Counted from the stretch's first letter, positions 52,348 through 63,636 are shown. The stretch is 64,000 bases of DNA from FEN-1297 sp963834015 (GCA_963834015.1 CAWIAG010000004.1:434001-498000), one strand, 5' to 3'. Notes: generated from the sequence alone by a model not told the origin. Made by a program: numbers and translations.

Positions 52348-55300
52348 TTGTTTAATATAGTGCCAACAAGTAACTTTATTTTCCTGAAAGACAAATTACC
52401 TGAGCTTGCTGCTCTCGGAAATCTCGCTGAAGATTATGTCTATGCTGACCCTTCCGGATGCGCCGTTAAACTTCGTTTATTTGCGGAACAATTTGTTGAC
52501 ATTATTTATATAATTCTTAACTTACCCATAGAATTCGAAGAAAAAAATCTTTTCAATCAAATCAATACTCCATCTTTTAAGAAATCTGTACCAATTACAA
52601 TTATTAATTTACTTCATTCTTTAAGAATTTCCGGGAATAAAGCTGCTCATGGATCTGAGTTGTCACCAGAAATCGCCTTAAGCCAATTATCTCAAGCCCA
52701 TCAGCTTGCTAAGTGGTTGTTTGCTTCTTATTGCGGCGGCGATTTAAAATCTGTTCAAGATTTTAAAGAACCGGATTATAATAAGGAAGCAAACTGGCAA
52801 AAAGAAAAATTTAGCATCTTAAGAGAATTGCTTGATAAAGAGAATCAGCTTCAGGATGTTTTAACAGAATTACAAAATGAAAGAGAGAAATCCGCCCGGA
52901 TTCAAAAATCTAGCAGGGAACTCGAAGTTTTGCTTGATAATGGCCATAGAATTTCCAATGAATTACAATTTTCAGAGGAACAAACCCGTAGAATTCTTAT
53001 TGATGATGCTCTTGCATTGGTTGGCTGGAATGTTGATCCTGACAATAAACGAACAGACGATATATATCCTGAATGCCCGGTGGAGCATCAGCCAACCGAA
53101 TCCGGAACAGGTTATGCTGATTATGTCCTGTTTGCTGACGGTAAACCTATCGCTGTAATTGAAGCAAAGAAAACCTCCAAAGAACCCGAGATCGGCCGAA
53201 AACAAGCGCAGCTTTATGCAGATGGTTTGGAAAAGATGTTTGGTCAACGTCCGGTAATCTTTTATACAAACGGTTTTGAAACAAACATCTGGAACGATGC
53301 TGCAAACGAACCTCCTCGTCCCGTTTATGGCTTTTATTCAAAAGATAGTTTACAGTATATTATTTTCCAGCGGACTAACAAGCAGGAGATAAGTTCACCG
53401 GAAATAAATTACGATATTACTGATCGCCCTTACCAGATCGAGGCTATAAAGCGTGTTTTAGAAAAATTTCAATCGAAAAGACGAAAAGCTTTAATTGTCC
53501 AGGCAACGGGCACCGGTAAAACACGTGTCGCAATTTCAATTTGCGATGTACTAACCCGCGCAAATTGGGCAAAAAATATTCTATTTCTCTGTGACCGCAG
53601 AGAACTTCGCAAACAAGCTAAAAATACTTTCTCCGAATTTCTTCCCGGTTCACCTCTTGTAATATTAAATGCTTCTTCTTCCAGGGAAAGGCAAAAGCGG
53701 ATATATTTAGCTACTTATCCTGCAATGAATCAGTATTTTCAAAATTTCGATACCGGATTCTTTGATCTTATTATAGCGGATGAGTCACACCGTAGTATTT
53801 ATAAAGCATACAGCGATATATTCAAATACTTCGATTGTCTTCAAATAGGACTTACGGCTACACCGGTTAATTTTGTCAGCCGCAGTACATTTAAAATGTT
53901 TGGTTGCAAAGGCTCGATCCAACTGCTAATTACAGCTATGACGAGGCTATTGCTCATGAACCGCCTTATCTTTCACGTTATGAAGTCTTCAATGTAACCA
54001 CAAAATTTTTACGTGAAGGGATTCGTTATTCGCAGCTTACACCGGAGCAGCAGATTGAATTGGAAGAACAGCTTGATAATCCTGAAACCATTGAATATGA
54101 TTCTGATGAACTGGATAAATACATTTATAGTCTTGATACTAATCGTTATATTATCCGCAACCTGATGGAGAATGGACTCAAATTTTCTGATGGCCGCCTG
54201 GGTAAATCAATAATTTTTGCCCGCAGCCACGCTCATGCAAAGATTCTCGAAGATGTATTCAATAAGTTATATCCACAATATGGCGGAAGTTTCTGCCAGG
54301 TAATTGATAATTATGATCCCCGTGCCGATCAATTGATTGACGATCTCAAAGGAATAGGGAACAATAAAAATCTTACTATAGCTATTTCTGTTGATATGCT
54401 GGATACGGGAATTGATATTCCTGAACTGCTTAATCTTGTATTTGCAAAACCTGTTAAATCATTTGTTAAATTCTGGCAAATGATTGGCAGGGGCACGCGC
54501 TTATGCAAAGATCTTTTTGGCCCCGGCATTGATAAAGAGAAGTTTACTATATTTGATCATTGGGGTAATTTCGAATGGTTTGATTTAAGCTACAAACCGG
54601 TTGAACCCCCGGTTAGCAAATCATTACTTCAGCGCTTATTTGAAGAAAGAATTCTTCTTGCCGTAAATGCGCTTAATAAATTTGACCAGTCTACTTTTGA
54701 ATTTACTATTGATCTTATCTTAAAAGATATTTCTACGCTTGCGGCAACCAATACGATCTCAGTTAAGGAAAAGATTAAGGATATAAAACTTTTAGAGAAT
54801 GAAAATCTCTTAAAAACATTCAGCGGTGAAGTAAAAAATCAGCTTCGAAATACTATTGCTCCTTTGATGCAATGGATTAATATTCATGGTGAATCAGCCG
54901 CATATAAATTTGATTTATTAACCGCACAAACCCAAAATGCTTTACTGGTAAATTCAGGTGTACTTGAGGGGTTAAAGGGTGAAATAATCAATCGTATAAA
55001 TAATCTTAAGAAAAACCTTAACCAGGTAAAGGCAAAATCCGTAATCCTTCAGCTTGCACTTACTGATGAATATTGGCAAAATATTAAAATTAAAGAATTG
55101 GAAAATCTTCGGACAGAAATACGGTCAATTATGAAATTTCAGGAAGGAACCGGAGGTAATCCAGTTCCAATTCCTCAAATAGATGTCACTGATTCCGGTC
55201 TGCAATATGAAGAATACCATGTTCAAAATAAAGGTATGGAAATGGCCGCATATAAAGAACGTGTCGAAGACGTTCTTTCACGGCTATTCGACAAAAGTGA

Positions 55301-55754
55301 AACACTAAGGAAAATTAAAAGCGGTATTCCTGTTAATGAATACGATATACAGGAATTAATATCCCTTGTACTAACCCAGCATCCTGATGTAAATCTTGAA
55401 TTGTTAAAAGAGTTTTATCCTGATACGGCGGGACATCTGGATCTTGCAATTCGCAGGGTGATTGGGCTCGATCCCAAATTTCTTGATAATCAATTCACAA
55501 AGTTTATACATCAGAATCAGGAACTTAATCCTACCCAGTTAAAATTTATTCAGATGCTTCAAAATCATATTAGTAAATACGGAGCTATAAAACTTGAAAC
55601 GCTTTTTGAACCGCCTTTTACCAATGTTCACTCTGAGGGTATTTACGGGGTTTTCACAGATTCTAACCAGTTAAATCAAATAATCAGTTTAGTAAAAGAA
55701 ATTAATTATCCTTATGCTCAACAAACGCCAAATAGTGATTCCAACGGCGAATAA
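52348..55754 (+). pseudogene. hsdR: type I restriction enzyme R subunit, frameshifted
   Basis: Start TTG 52348 behind GAAGGG (GTG 52360 possible). The first 520 or so codons hold a DUF4145-like N-terminus (RISGNKAAHG), the nuclease motif GKPIAVIEAKKTS, helicase Walker A VQATGTGKTRVA and box II IADESHRS. Near 53911 the frame breaks: ATPVNFVSRSTFKMFGCKG should run on into LDPTANYSYDEAIAHEPPYL, which sits in the next frame and continues to 55754 with helicase motif VI QMIGRGTRLCKD. One base is missing; total length of about 1135 codons is otherwise normal. It may be a real loss of restriction or a sequence error. Confidence 0.9.
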
Positions 55755-55805
55755 CAATTGAGTACTAATACTTAGAACAACCATATAGCAACAATCGGCA
55801 TATAA

Positions 55806-57320
55806 ATGATAACAGGCGAACTTAAAAATAAGATAGATCAACTCTGGACTCAATTCTGGACAGGCGGTATTACTAATCCTTTTACCGTGATAGAGCAAAT
55901 TACATTTCTGATGTTTGCCCGTTTACTGGATTTCAAAGAGACACTGAATGAAAATAAATCAAAATTAACCGGGCTGCCGTTCAAAAGAATTTTTTCAACT
56001 GGTGAGCAGCATATCCGTTGGGAAAGCTTCAGGCATCTTGAAGCTGAAGAAATGCTGAAACTTGTACGCGATGAAGTTTTTCCCCATTTTAAACGTGCCT
56101 TTACAAACGGCTCTACTCTTTCTGAGTATATGAAAGATGCACAGTTAATGGTGGTCCGCCCAGGTCTTCTCGTAACTGCCGTAAATGCCATTCACGAATT
56201 GCCTCTTAATCAGGGCGATACAAAAGGTGATCTTTACGAATACTTATTAAGTAAACTTCAAACTTCAGGCATTGCAGGTCAATTTCGTACACCACGCCAT
56301 ATTATTAATATGATGATTAATATTATCGATCCACAGCCAACCGATTTAATTTGCGATCCGGCTTGTGGTACAGCAGGTTTCCTTGTGGGAGTAATGGAGT
56401 ACCTTAATAAAAACTATACTTCACCTAATCTGGTTGAAACTAAAGAAGATGGTTTTAATGTCTATTCCGGCGACCTCTTGTACGACAATCAGGATTTTAT
56501 TCAAAACAAATTATTAACCGGCTTTGATTTCGATTCAACTATGCTTCGGATTGCCGCAATGAATCTTTTACTCCATAATATTGACAGCCCTCATATCCAC
56601 AACCAGGATTCATTAAGCGGAACGTTCCTGGAGAAATTTCCGCAGTTTGCCGAAAATTATTTTACTGTAATTCTTGCCAATCCGCCTTTCAAAGGCAGCC
56701 TTGATGATGAGAATGTAGAGTCTTCACTGGTAGGGAAAGTAAAAACTAAAAAGACTGAGCTACTTTTCAACTTTCTCTTTTTACGTATGTTAAAACTGGG
56801 GGGACGCGCAGCAATTATAGTCCCCGACGGAGTGTTATTCGGCGCTTCCAAAGCACATGTTGCTTTACGCCAAACTCTTATCGATGAAAATCAGTTAGAA
56901 GCTATTATCTCCCTGCCTTCAGGTGTATTTAAGCCTTATGCGGGGGTTTCAACAGCGATCATGGTTTACACAAAAGGCGGTCAAACAGAAAACGTCTGGT
57001 TCTATGATGTTGAATCCGACGGCCTTTCACTTGATGATAAACGTCAGCCGATTACTGAAAACGACATTCCGGATGTTATATCAAGCTGGAGAAAAAGGAA
57101 CGAAGAAGATAATAGCGATAAATCACAAAAACACTTTTTTGTATCTGCTGATGATATTCGAAATAACAAATACGATTTAAGTATAAGCAAGTATAAAGAA
57201 GTAGTTTACAAAGAGATTGAATACGAAAAGCCCGACATTATTCTTGATAAGATGTTTAAAATCGAAGCTGAAATCCGAATTGAAATGGAACAATTAAAAG
57301 AAATGTTAAAAAATGAATAA
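55806..57320 (+). CDS. hsdM: type I restriction-modification DNA methyltransferase (M subunit)
   Basis: 504 residues, intact. N-terminal helical HsdM domain (IDQLWTQFWTGGITNPFTVI), then the N6-adenine methylase fold with GQFRTPRHIINMMI, SAM motif I ICDPACGTAGFLVG, and the catalytic NPPF motif in VILANPPFKGS. It methylates adenine at the site chosen by HsdS, but the local hsdS is truncated, so it has no obvious specificity partner here. The stop overlaps the rhuM start by 8 bp. Confidence 0.95.
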   Translation: MITGELKNKIDQLWTQFWTGGITNPFTVIEQITFLMFARLLDFKETLNENKSKLTGLPFKRIFSTGEQHIRWESFRHLEAEEMLKLVRDEVFPHFKRAFTNGSTLSEYMKDAQLMVVRPGLLVTAVNAIHELPLNQGDTKGDLYEYLLSKLQTSGIAGQFRTPRHIINMMINIIDPQPTDLICDPACGTAGFLVGVMEYLNKNYTSPNLVETKEDGFNVYSGDLLYDNQDFIQNKLLTGFDFDSTMLRIAAMNLLLHNIDSPHIHNQDSLSGTFLEKFPQFAENYFTVILANPPFKGSLDDENVESSLVGKVKTKKTELLFNFLFLRMLKLGGRAAIIVPDGVLFGASKAHVALRQTLIDENQLEAIISLPSGVFKPYAGVSTAIMVYTKGGQTENVWFYDVESDGLSLDDKRQPITENDIPDVISSWRKRNEEDNSDKSQKHFFVSADDIRNNKYDLSISKYKEVVYKEIEYEKPDIILDKMFKIEAEIRIEMEQLKEMLKNE

Positions 57321-58341
57321 CCGGGAAAATAAACCATTAAGCGATATTATACTTTATACATCTGAATCCGGCGAAGTAAAAGTTGAAGTATTCTTCAATG
57401 ATGAAACTTTTTGGTTAAATCAAAAGAAACTGGCAGAGTTATTCCAGGTAGAGCGTTCAGTAATTACTAAACATCTAAAAAATATCTTTAAAGAAAAAGA
57501 ATTGGATGAAAGTTCAGTTAGTGCAAAAATTGCACAAACTGCTTCAGACGGTAAAACCTATTCCGTACAGTTCTATAATTTGGATGCAATTATAGCTGTG
57601 GGCTACCGAGTAAACAGTTTCCAGGCAACGCAGTTTAGAATTTGGGCTACCAGAACATTACGCGATTTCATGATAAAGGGATTCGTCATAGACGATGAGC
57701 GCCTAAAACAAGGCAAACGGTTCGGCAAAGATTACTTTGATGAACTCTTGGAGCGTATCCGCGAAATACGCGCAAGCGAAAGAAGATTCTATCAAAAGAT
57801 TACCGATATTTACCAGCAATGCAGTATCGACTATAATCAAGCTTCTGAAATTACTCTTAAATTTTATAAGACAGTTCAAAATAAACTTCATTGGGCTGTT
57901 ACCGGCAAAACTGCAGCGCAATTAATTGCTGAATGTGCCGATTCAACTAAACCCCAAATGGGCCTGCAAACATGGAAGAACGCGCCTGAAGGAAAAATAC
58001 TTAAAAGCGATGTAAACATTGCTAAAAATTATTTGGAGGAAAAAGAGATTAAAGAGCTTGAGCGTATTGTCTCCATGTACCTGGATTATGCAGAAAACCA
58101 GGCCGCCCGCCAAATACCTATGAAAATGAACGAATGGATATACAAGCTGGATGCATTTTTGCAGTTTAATGAATATGATATTTTGAAAGATGCCGTTAAA
58201 GTAAGCCATGAGGTAGCTATTAAACTTGCCGGCGAAGAATATGAAAAATTCAGAATTTTACAGGACCAGAATTATGAAAGTGATTTCGATAAAGAAGTGA
58301 AAAAATTTAATACTGAGAAAAATTCTAAGAAAATGAAATGA
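57313..58341 (+). CDS. RhuM-family protein within the type I RM operon
   Basis: 342 residues. RhuM family marks: FWLNQKKLAELFQVERSVIT in an N-terminal helix-turn-helix-like segment, AIIAVGYRVNSFQATQFRIW, TRTLRDFMIKGFVIDDERL, then a helical half including FYKTVQNKLHWAVTGKTAAQ. RhuM proteins (first noted in a Salmonella pathogenicity island) often sit between hsdM and hsdS; their role is not known and may be regulatory or defensive. It overlaps both neighbours (8 bp with hsdM, ATGA with the hsdS fragment). Confidence 0.92.
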   Translation: MNNRENKPLSDIILYTSESGEVKVEVFFNDETFWLNQKKLAELFQVERSVITKHLKNIFKEKELDESSVSAKIAQTASDGKTYSVQFYNLDAIIAVGYRVNSFQATQFRIWATRTLRDFMIKGFVIDDERLKQGKRFGKDYFDELLERIREIRASERRFYQKITDIYQQCSIDYNQASEITLKFYKTVQNKLHWAVTGKTAAQLIAECADSTKPQMGLQTWKNAPEGKILKSDVNIAKNYLEEKEIKELERIVSMYLDYAENQAARQIPMKMNEWIYKLDAFLQFNEYDILKDAVKVSHEVAIKLAGEEYEKFRILQDQNYESDFDKEVKKFNTEKNSKKMK

Positions 58342-58541
58342 ATATTGATTACAATAAGCTTCCTGAATCTTGGCAATTTAGACATTTGGGTGAAGTTGCT
58401 GAAATAATTGCGGGGCAATCACTTCCATCAGCTTCATACAATAATAAAAAAGGTGTCGCAATGCTTTCAGGAATCTTAAGAAGTCAAACCGCAATTAAAA
58501 TGAGTATTCTTAAAATAATTCGTGCCATTCGTATTAAGTAA
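58338..58541 (+). pseudogene. hsdS: truncated type I specificity subunit
   Basis: The start overlaps the rhuM stop (ATGA). The first 39 or so residues (LPESWQFRHLGEVAEIIAGQ, then SLPSASYNN) are the normal opening of an HsdS target-recognition domain. After KKG the similarity ends abruptly, and the frame closes at 67 codons inside AATTCGTG-type repeats. Over 300 residues of a usual 400 are missing, so it cannot confer specificity. Confidence 0.85.
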
Positions 58542-58612
58542 TTCGTGAAAATCTGTGTCTTAATTCGTATTAATATAATTCGTGTTAATTCGTTCAAATT
58601 CGTGAAATTAGT
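58531..58612. repeat. AATTCGTG-type repeat tract at hsdS break
   Basis: Seven or so AATTCGT/ATTCGTGA words in 80 bp where the hsdS sequence stops. Same family as 826-858 and, inverted, 50599-50687. The remainder to 58812 holds no gene. Confidence 0.6.
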
Positions 58613-58812
58613 GTTAACCCTTTATACTTTCTAAATAATTGATTAAGTTATATAGGTTTAAGGGTATAATTTCGGGGTAACTTTATAATTATGAAATATT
58701 TTCATTCTTTATTCAGATTTGACTTTTTATACTGATGAATCAAATAATTGTTATGGAAAAATAATTTCAATTCATATTAAAAAATAAAAATCTAATAATT
58801 TAAGAGAATAAT

Positions 58813-59775
58813 ATGCCGTATTCATATCTTGATTTTGCAGAAGAGATTCTTGCAAAATCTGAAAAACCATTGACATATCAAGACATTTGGCAAAAAGGGG
58901 AGGAATTAAATTTTGTTTCAAGACTTGATATTTCCGGAAAAACTCCGTGGGCTTCTTTGGGATCGCGTCTTTTTGTAGATGTTAAAAATAATCCTAATTC
59001 GAGATTTATCAAAGTTGGTAAGAATCCGGCTCGTTTTTTCTTAACGTCCAGAAATGCCGAAATTTCCCCTGACATAATTCAAAAAATTGAAATAGCAGAA
59101 AGCAAAATAAAAACAGAAGAAACTAGTTTTAATGAAAGAGATCTTCATGCTCTTCTCACATATTTTGTATATGCAAATCCATCTTTTGGCCGTGGAAAAA
59201 ATATTTTTACGAAAACCATTTATCATGAAATCTCGAAAAAGAAAGGTTATAATGAATGGTTACATCCGGATATGGTTGGATTTTATATCCCTCTCGATGA
59301 TTGGAATCCAAATCTAATAGAATTTAATCGTTTGTCTGATAATAATGTTTTAAAACTATTTTCATTTGAAATTAAGAAAATAATCAGCAGGTCAAATTAT
59401 AGAGAATCATATTTCCAGGCAGTATCAAATTCATCATGGGCGAATGAAGGCTATCTGGTTTCCGCTGAAGTAATTCAAGATGATGATTTGTTAGCAGAAC
59501 TTGAGCGATTGAACGCTTCATTTGGTATTGGAATTATTCAGTTAGATTTGAACGATATAGATTCTTCAAGTGTTCTGTTTCCCGCAAAAATAAAGACAAA
59601 TCTAGGTTGGGAAACGATGAATAAACTTTGTGAACAAAATTCAGACTTCGATAAATTTATCCAGGATGTGAAAATCGATTTTGAATCCAAACGGATACAT
59701 AAATCAGAATATGATGAAATCATCGAAAGTCCCGAAGATTATATAAAGAAGTTATTGCATAAATCTAAAAAGTAA
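58813..59775 (+). CDS. HARE-HTH domain protein, HrgA/COG2958-like
   Basis: 320 residues. The first 75 residues form a HARE-HTH (HB1/Asxl restriction endonuclease) winged helix: YLDFAEEILAKSEKPLTYQD, IWQKGEEL, TPWASLGSRLF and FIKVGKNPARFFL. The rest resembles the C-terminal part of HrgA (ALLTYFVYANPSFGRGKNIF, LHPDMVGFYIP, FQAVSNSSWANEGYLV). hrgA was described beside a restriction system in Helicobacter pylori, and here again it follows one. The exact function is unproven; DNA contact in modification-linked defence is the usual proposal. Confidence 0.85.
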   Translation: MPYSYLDFAEEILAKSEKPLTYQDIWQKGEELNFVSRLDISGKTPWASLGSRLFVDVKNNPNSRFIKVGKNPARFFLTSRNAEISPDIIQKIEIAESKIKTEETSFNERDLHALLTYFVYANPSFGRGKNIFTKTIYHEISKKKGYNEWLHPDMVGFYIPLDDWNPNLIEFNRLSDNNVLKLFSFEIKKIISRSNYRESYFQAVSNSSWANEGYLVSAEVIQDDDLLAELERLNASFGIGIIQLDLNDIDSSSVLFPAKIKTNLGWETMNKLCEQNSDFDKFIQDVKIDFESKRIHKSEYDEIIESPEDYIKKLLHKSKK

Positions 59776-60149
59776 TTTTTATTGCGATTTAATAACATAC
59801 GATAATAATACTGATAGTTTTTAACACATTATTTTAGAAATCAGAAAGTATTATTTTATTAATCTTCTATCTAATAAATATCTACCTAATTAATGTAACA
59901 ATGTTGTTTCATAAATAATGTATATCGTAATTTATATTCTAAATTAACTAATTTTTAGTCAAGGTTATTAAAATTGCTTATATCAATTTTTTAAGAGCTT
60001 TTTTATAATAAATATTACTTAAACAGAAAACCCTAGTACGATGTTCCATTACAAAATGAAAAAATAGATTTTAATCCGGAATAAAAGCAAATCCATTATT
60101 TAATGAAAAATAAATTAATAAAGAATACTTTAATTTAATAAAGTTAAAA
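59776..60149. other. very AT-rich intergenic stretch
   Basis: About 370 bp, more than three-quarters A+T by eye, with no gene or clear structure. It marks the beginning of a markedly AT-richer block that runs to the end of the window. Confidence 0.6.
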
Positions 60150-62447
60150 ATGCAAATAAAGAACTTCCGAAGAAAGAAGAATCGGTTATTTAATTTTCTT
60201 AAAATCTGGATTACATTGAAAAACAACATAAATAAAAAAAGAAGTGGCTATTTTTTCTTAAACCCTAAAAATCGCGTTTTAATTCGGTCAATTATTTTAA
60301 TATGCCTTCCTCTTTTATTAACAATCTTTATTACTGAGCTTTTAACATTTTCTACTTTTTTTAACATTATTTATTATTTAACATTTCATGTTAAATGTAC
60401 ATCTATAATGTCTAATAATATTTCCATTACAATGCTAATAGGTGCATCTACTATTTTTGCATTTTTTTTTGGTTTTGCTCAGTTTTCAATAAGTTCTTCG
60501 AATCTTTCCAGTGAATTGATCAGGAAGCATATCCTTTATTCCAATAGAACATATTCTTATTTGAGCTTTCAATTTGGCGTTATATTATTACTAATCATAT
60601 TATGTCTTCTTAAGGAAATAAACAGTTTATTATTTATTCTGCAACTTATCTTCTTTTTACTTTCGCTAATTTCTTCATTTATTTATTTCTTTTGGTTGGT
60701 GATAAAAACATCTACAAGCGGATTAATAAAATTAATAATTTCCAAATTTGATGTTGAGAGTATAAAGGAAGCTGATAATAAATTAATTAAAGCAATTGAA
60801 AAATTTCAAAAAATTACTAAATATCAAAATGATAGTATAAAATTTAGACCCTACGAATTGTATGAATTTAACTTAGAACAAGATATTGTTATTAATTCTG
60901 AGGGTGAAGGATATATTACATCCATCGATTTTGAAAAAATATATAATATTATTTTAAAATACAGGAATGAAATAGAGGAAGTTATATTTTTAAGTTTTTT
61001 AGGTGATCGTGTACCTAAAGAAGATTTTTATCCAAATGTAAAATATAATCAACCAATTCTTAAAATAAGGACAAAGCTTCTTTTAACTTTCGATCAATTG
61101 GAAATCAAAAAAGACTATGACAAGGTAAAAAGAAAAATCTTAAATTGTTTTTCTTTTGATACAAAAACTTTTTTTCTTGAAGGTAACCGCAATATTATAA
61201 AAGAATTAGTGCATATTATTTCTTATTCATTTAATTCCAATCAGCAGAATAGTGAAGCATTATTGAATGAAATTCAAGGTTTTGTGGTTAAGCTTGATTA
61301 TTCATTTAAAAATTCAAATAGTAAAATGGTAAGTAACTTCTTGACTATTTTCTTAGATGAAATAAAATTATTAATTCTTCAAACTCCATTTAATCAAGCA
61401 AAGTATGATCGGACATTAGATCTCCTTTATACATTGCGTAATTTATCACTATCACATCGAAATCCTAATCTCCAAAAAAGAATAATCGAAACATCTTATT
61501 ACCTTTTCGAGCAAGCAATATTGAATCCTTCTTTACTAAATTACCCTGAAATTCAACATTTATTATATATACACGAGCTTACTTATAGTTACAATTTAGA
61601 AAATATACTTAAAGGTGAAAATATTGATAAAATATTTGAATATTATAAATTTCTTTATCAAGCTGGGATAGATACGTCTTTCCAAATTATAGTTTTAATT
61701 ATAAAGAGATATAATTATTTATCCGAAGAAATTAGATTTAATTTATTATCCAAAAACGCTCAGTATTTTTTAGAATTCCCAAAATCATTTATTCAAGATC
61801 AACTTATAGAAGATTACGATCTTGATAACCCAGACGCTCCTAAATCCTTTCAAGAAAATATATTTATATACATTATTGAGTATCTTTTTGATTTATTAGC
61901 GTATTCAGTTTCAGAATCAATGAAAAAAGAATATTTATCACAAATTATTTCTCAAATCATATTACCATTAATAATTTATGTCGATTTTAATTTTAATTAT
62001 TCTAAAGACCGAACTACAAAATTACTTTCGTATATAATAATATTTTATGGTACCCGCCGTTCAAATAATTATTCTCTAATAGAGAAAGAAGTAATTAGAC
62101 CCGCAGGTGGTTATTCGCCTTGGATAATTGATGATTCAACTTCTAAAATACTTATTTCCCTTAAATATTTTATTGAAACAAGTATTTTCCTTCCTACGAT
62201 TGAATCTATTAATTTGAATATGCCTAAGAATTATGAAGATGAAAAAGAAAAGAAACTTTATTACATTGAACAATTGGATAAATTACACACTCTTTTAGAA
62301 AATTTAAGGGACTATTCTGATAGAGATCATTTAGGCAAACTAATTGGTGTAACTACAATTAATTTAAACAAAACTATTGAAAACTACTTAACTAATTCTG
62401 GTCCAATAATTAGCGAACTAGAAGAAGAGATAAGAAATAAGAATTAA
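60150..62447 (+). CDS. large membrane protein of unknown family
   Basis: 765 residues. Basic N-terminus, then four hydrophobic segments in the first 190 residues: RSIILICLPLLLTIFITELL, ISITMLIGASTIFAFFFGFA, SYLSFQFGVILLLIILCLL and LQLIFFLLSLISSFIYFFWL. The second is followed by QFSISSSNLSSELIRKHI, which recalls DUF2254-type membrane proteins, but I would not assign it. The remaining 570 residues are a helical, Lys/Ile/Asn-rich cytoplasmic region without recognisable motifs. Base use is AT-richer than the central part of the window, and it lies between a restriction locus and DUF1848, so transfer as part of a variable island is plausible. Confidence 0.75.
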   Translation: MQIKNFRRKKNRLFNFLKIWITLKNNINKKRSGYFFLNPKNRVLIRSIILICLPLLLTIFITELLTFSTFFNIIYYLTFHVKCTSIMSNNISITMLIGASTIFAFFFGFAQFSISSSNLSSELIRKHILYSNRTYSYLSFQFGVILLLIILCLLKEINSLLFILQLIFFLLSLISSFIYFFWLVIKTSTSGLIKLIISKFDVESIKEADNKLIKAIEKFQKITKYQNDSIKFRPYELYEFNLEQDIVINSEGEGYITSIDFEKIYNIILKYRNEIEEVIFLSFLGDRVPKEDFYPNVKYNQPILKIRTKLLLTFDQLEIKKDYDKVKRKILNCFSFDTKTFFLEGNRNIIKELVHIISYSFNSNQQNSEALLNEIQGFVVKLDYSFKNSNSKMVSNFLTIFLDEIKLLILQTPFNQAKYDRTLDLLYTLRNLSLSHRNPNLQKRIIETSYYLFEQAILNPSLLNYPEIQHLLYIHELTYSYNLENILKGENIDKIFEYYKFLYQAGIDTSFQIIVLIIKRYNYLSEEIRFNLLSKNAQYFLEFPKSFIQDQLIEDYDLDNPDAPKSFQENIFIYIIEYLFDLLAYSVSESMKKEYLSQIISQIILPLIIYVDFNFNYSKDRTTKLLSYIIIFYGTRRSNNYSLIEKEVIRPAGGYSPWIIDDSTSKILISLKYFIETSIFLPTIESINLNMPKNYEDEKEKKLYYIEQLDKLHTLLENLRDYSDRDHLGKLIGVTTINLNKTIENYLTNSGPIISELEEEIRNKN

Positions 62448-62684
62448 AATATCAATCGGTACGAAATTGGGCAAAGTATAACGAATAGAAGATTCTTATA
62501 AGAACTTTGTAAATTTGATTGAATAGTTGAATTAATTAAAACCCAAATATCGAAATATTAACAACTCTAGTTTGCGCGGAAAGGAAATTCTGTTTATGAT
62601 TCTAATGTTCATCAATTACCCCATAATTAGTTGATTTAAAAAACTTAATCTTATTATTGATCTTGTTAATAATATTTATTTTAA

Positions 62685-63635
62685 ATGATAATATCTGCCA
62701 GCAGAAGAACCGACATTCCTGCTTTTTATTCGGAATGGTTTATAAACAGGATAGAAGAAGGATATTGTACAGTACCCAATCCGTTATTTAAAAATCAAAT
62801 ATCTGTTATATCTTTGCACCCGGCAGATGTTGATGTTTTTGTCTTTTGGACGCGGAATCCCAAACCTCTTTTCCCACATATTGATTATTTGAATGAATTA
62901 GGATATAAATACTATTTCCAATTTACTATTAATAATTATCCCAAACATTATGAGCCTAATAATCCATCAATCAACTCATCTATAAAGAATTTTAACTATA
63001 TATCAGATAAATTAGGAACGGGGAAGATTATCTGGCGTTACGATCCTATTTTATTAACGAAAGATTTGACTGCCGATTTTCACCTAAAAAACTTCACATT
63101 TATTTCTAATATGTTAAGAGGGAAAACGCATAGAGTAGTTATAAGCATTGTTGATGATTACAAAAAAACTTTAAGACATTTGAATAAAATAAATGTTGAT
63201 TACCAACCCAACCAAACAGAAAATAGGGAATACGAATACTTATTAAAAAGCATTGTGGGAATATCTACTTCGAACGGGATGAAGGTAGAGAGCTGCGCAG
63301 AAGCAAAAAATTATGCTTATTTAGGCATCGAACATGGCAAATGCATTGATGATCAATTAATACTAAAAGAATTCGGAATTGACCTAAAATATAAAAAAGA
63401 TAAAACTCAGCGCCCAGCGTGTGGTTGTATTGATAGCCGCGATATTGGGGCCAATGATTCATGCTTGATGGGATGTGTCTATTGTTACGCAACATTTGAG
63501 CATGAAAATGCTATTCAAAACTTTAAATCGCACGATCCGAAATTTCCTGCATTAATAAAACATTCATTTTCGGAAGAATTACTAATTAAAATAAAAAATA
63601 TTCAAAATAAAAATAATCAAGGGAGCCTTTTCTAA
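62685..63635 (+). CDS. DUF1848 family protein (predicted iron-sulfur, radical-SAM-like)
   Basis: 316 residues. The DUF1848 opening is clear: ISASRRTDIPAFYSEWFINR then VFWTRNPKPLFPHID. The C-terminus has the family's Cys cluster: CGCIDSRDIGANDSCLMGC, then VYCYA. The fold resembles SAM-radical TIM barrels with the cluster near the C-terminal end. No biochemical function is established to my knowledge. It ends 1 bp before the next gene, so the two are probably co-translated. Confidence 0.9.
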   Translation: MIISASRRTDIPAFYSEWFINRIEEGYCTVPNPLFKNQISVISLHPADVDVFVFWTRNPKPLFPHIDYLNELGYKYYFQFTINNYPKHYEPNNPSINSSIKNFNYISDKLGTGKIIWRYDPILLTKDLTADFHLKNFTFISNMLRGKTHRVVISIVDDYKKTLRHLNKINVDYQPNQTENREYEYLLKSIVGISTSNGMKVESCAEAKNYAYLGIEHGKCIDDQLILKEFGIDLKYKKDKTQRPACGCIDSRDIGANDSCLMGCVYCYATFEHENAIQNFKSHDPKFPALIKHSFSEELLIKIKNIQNKNNQGSLF

Positions 63636-63636
63636 A

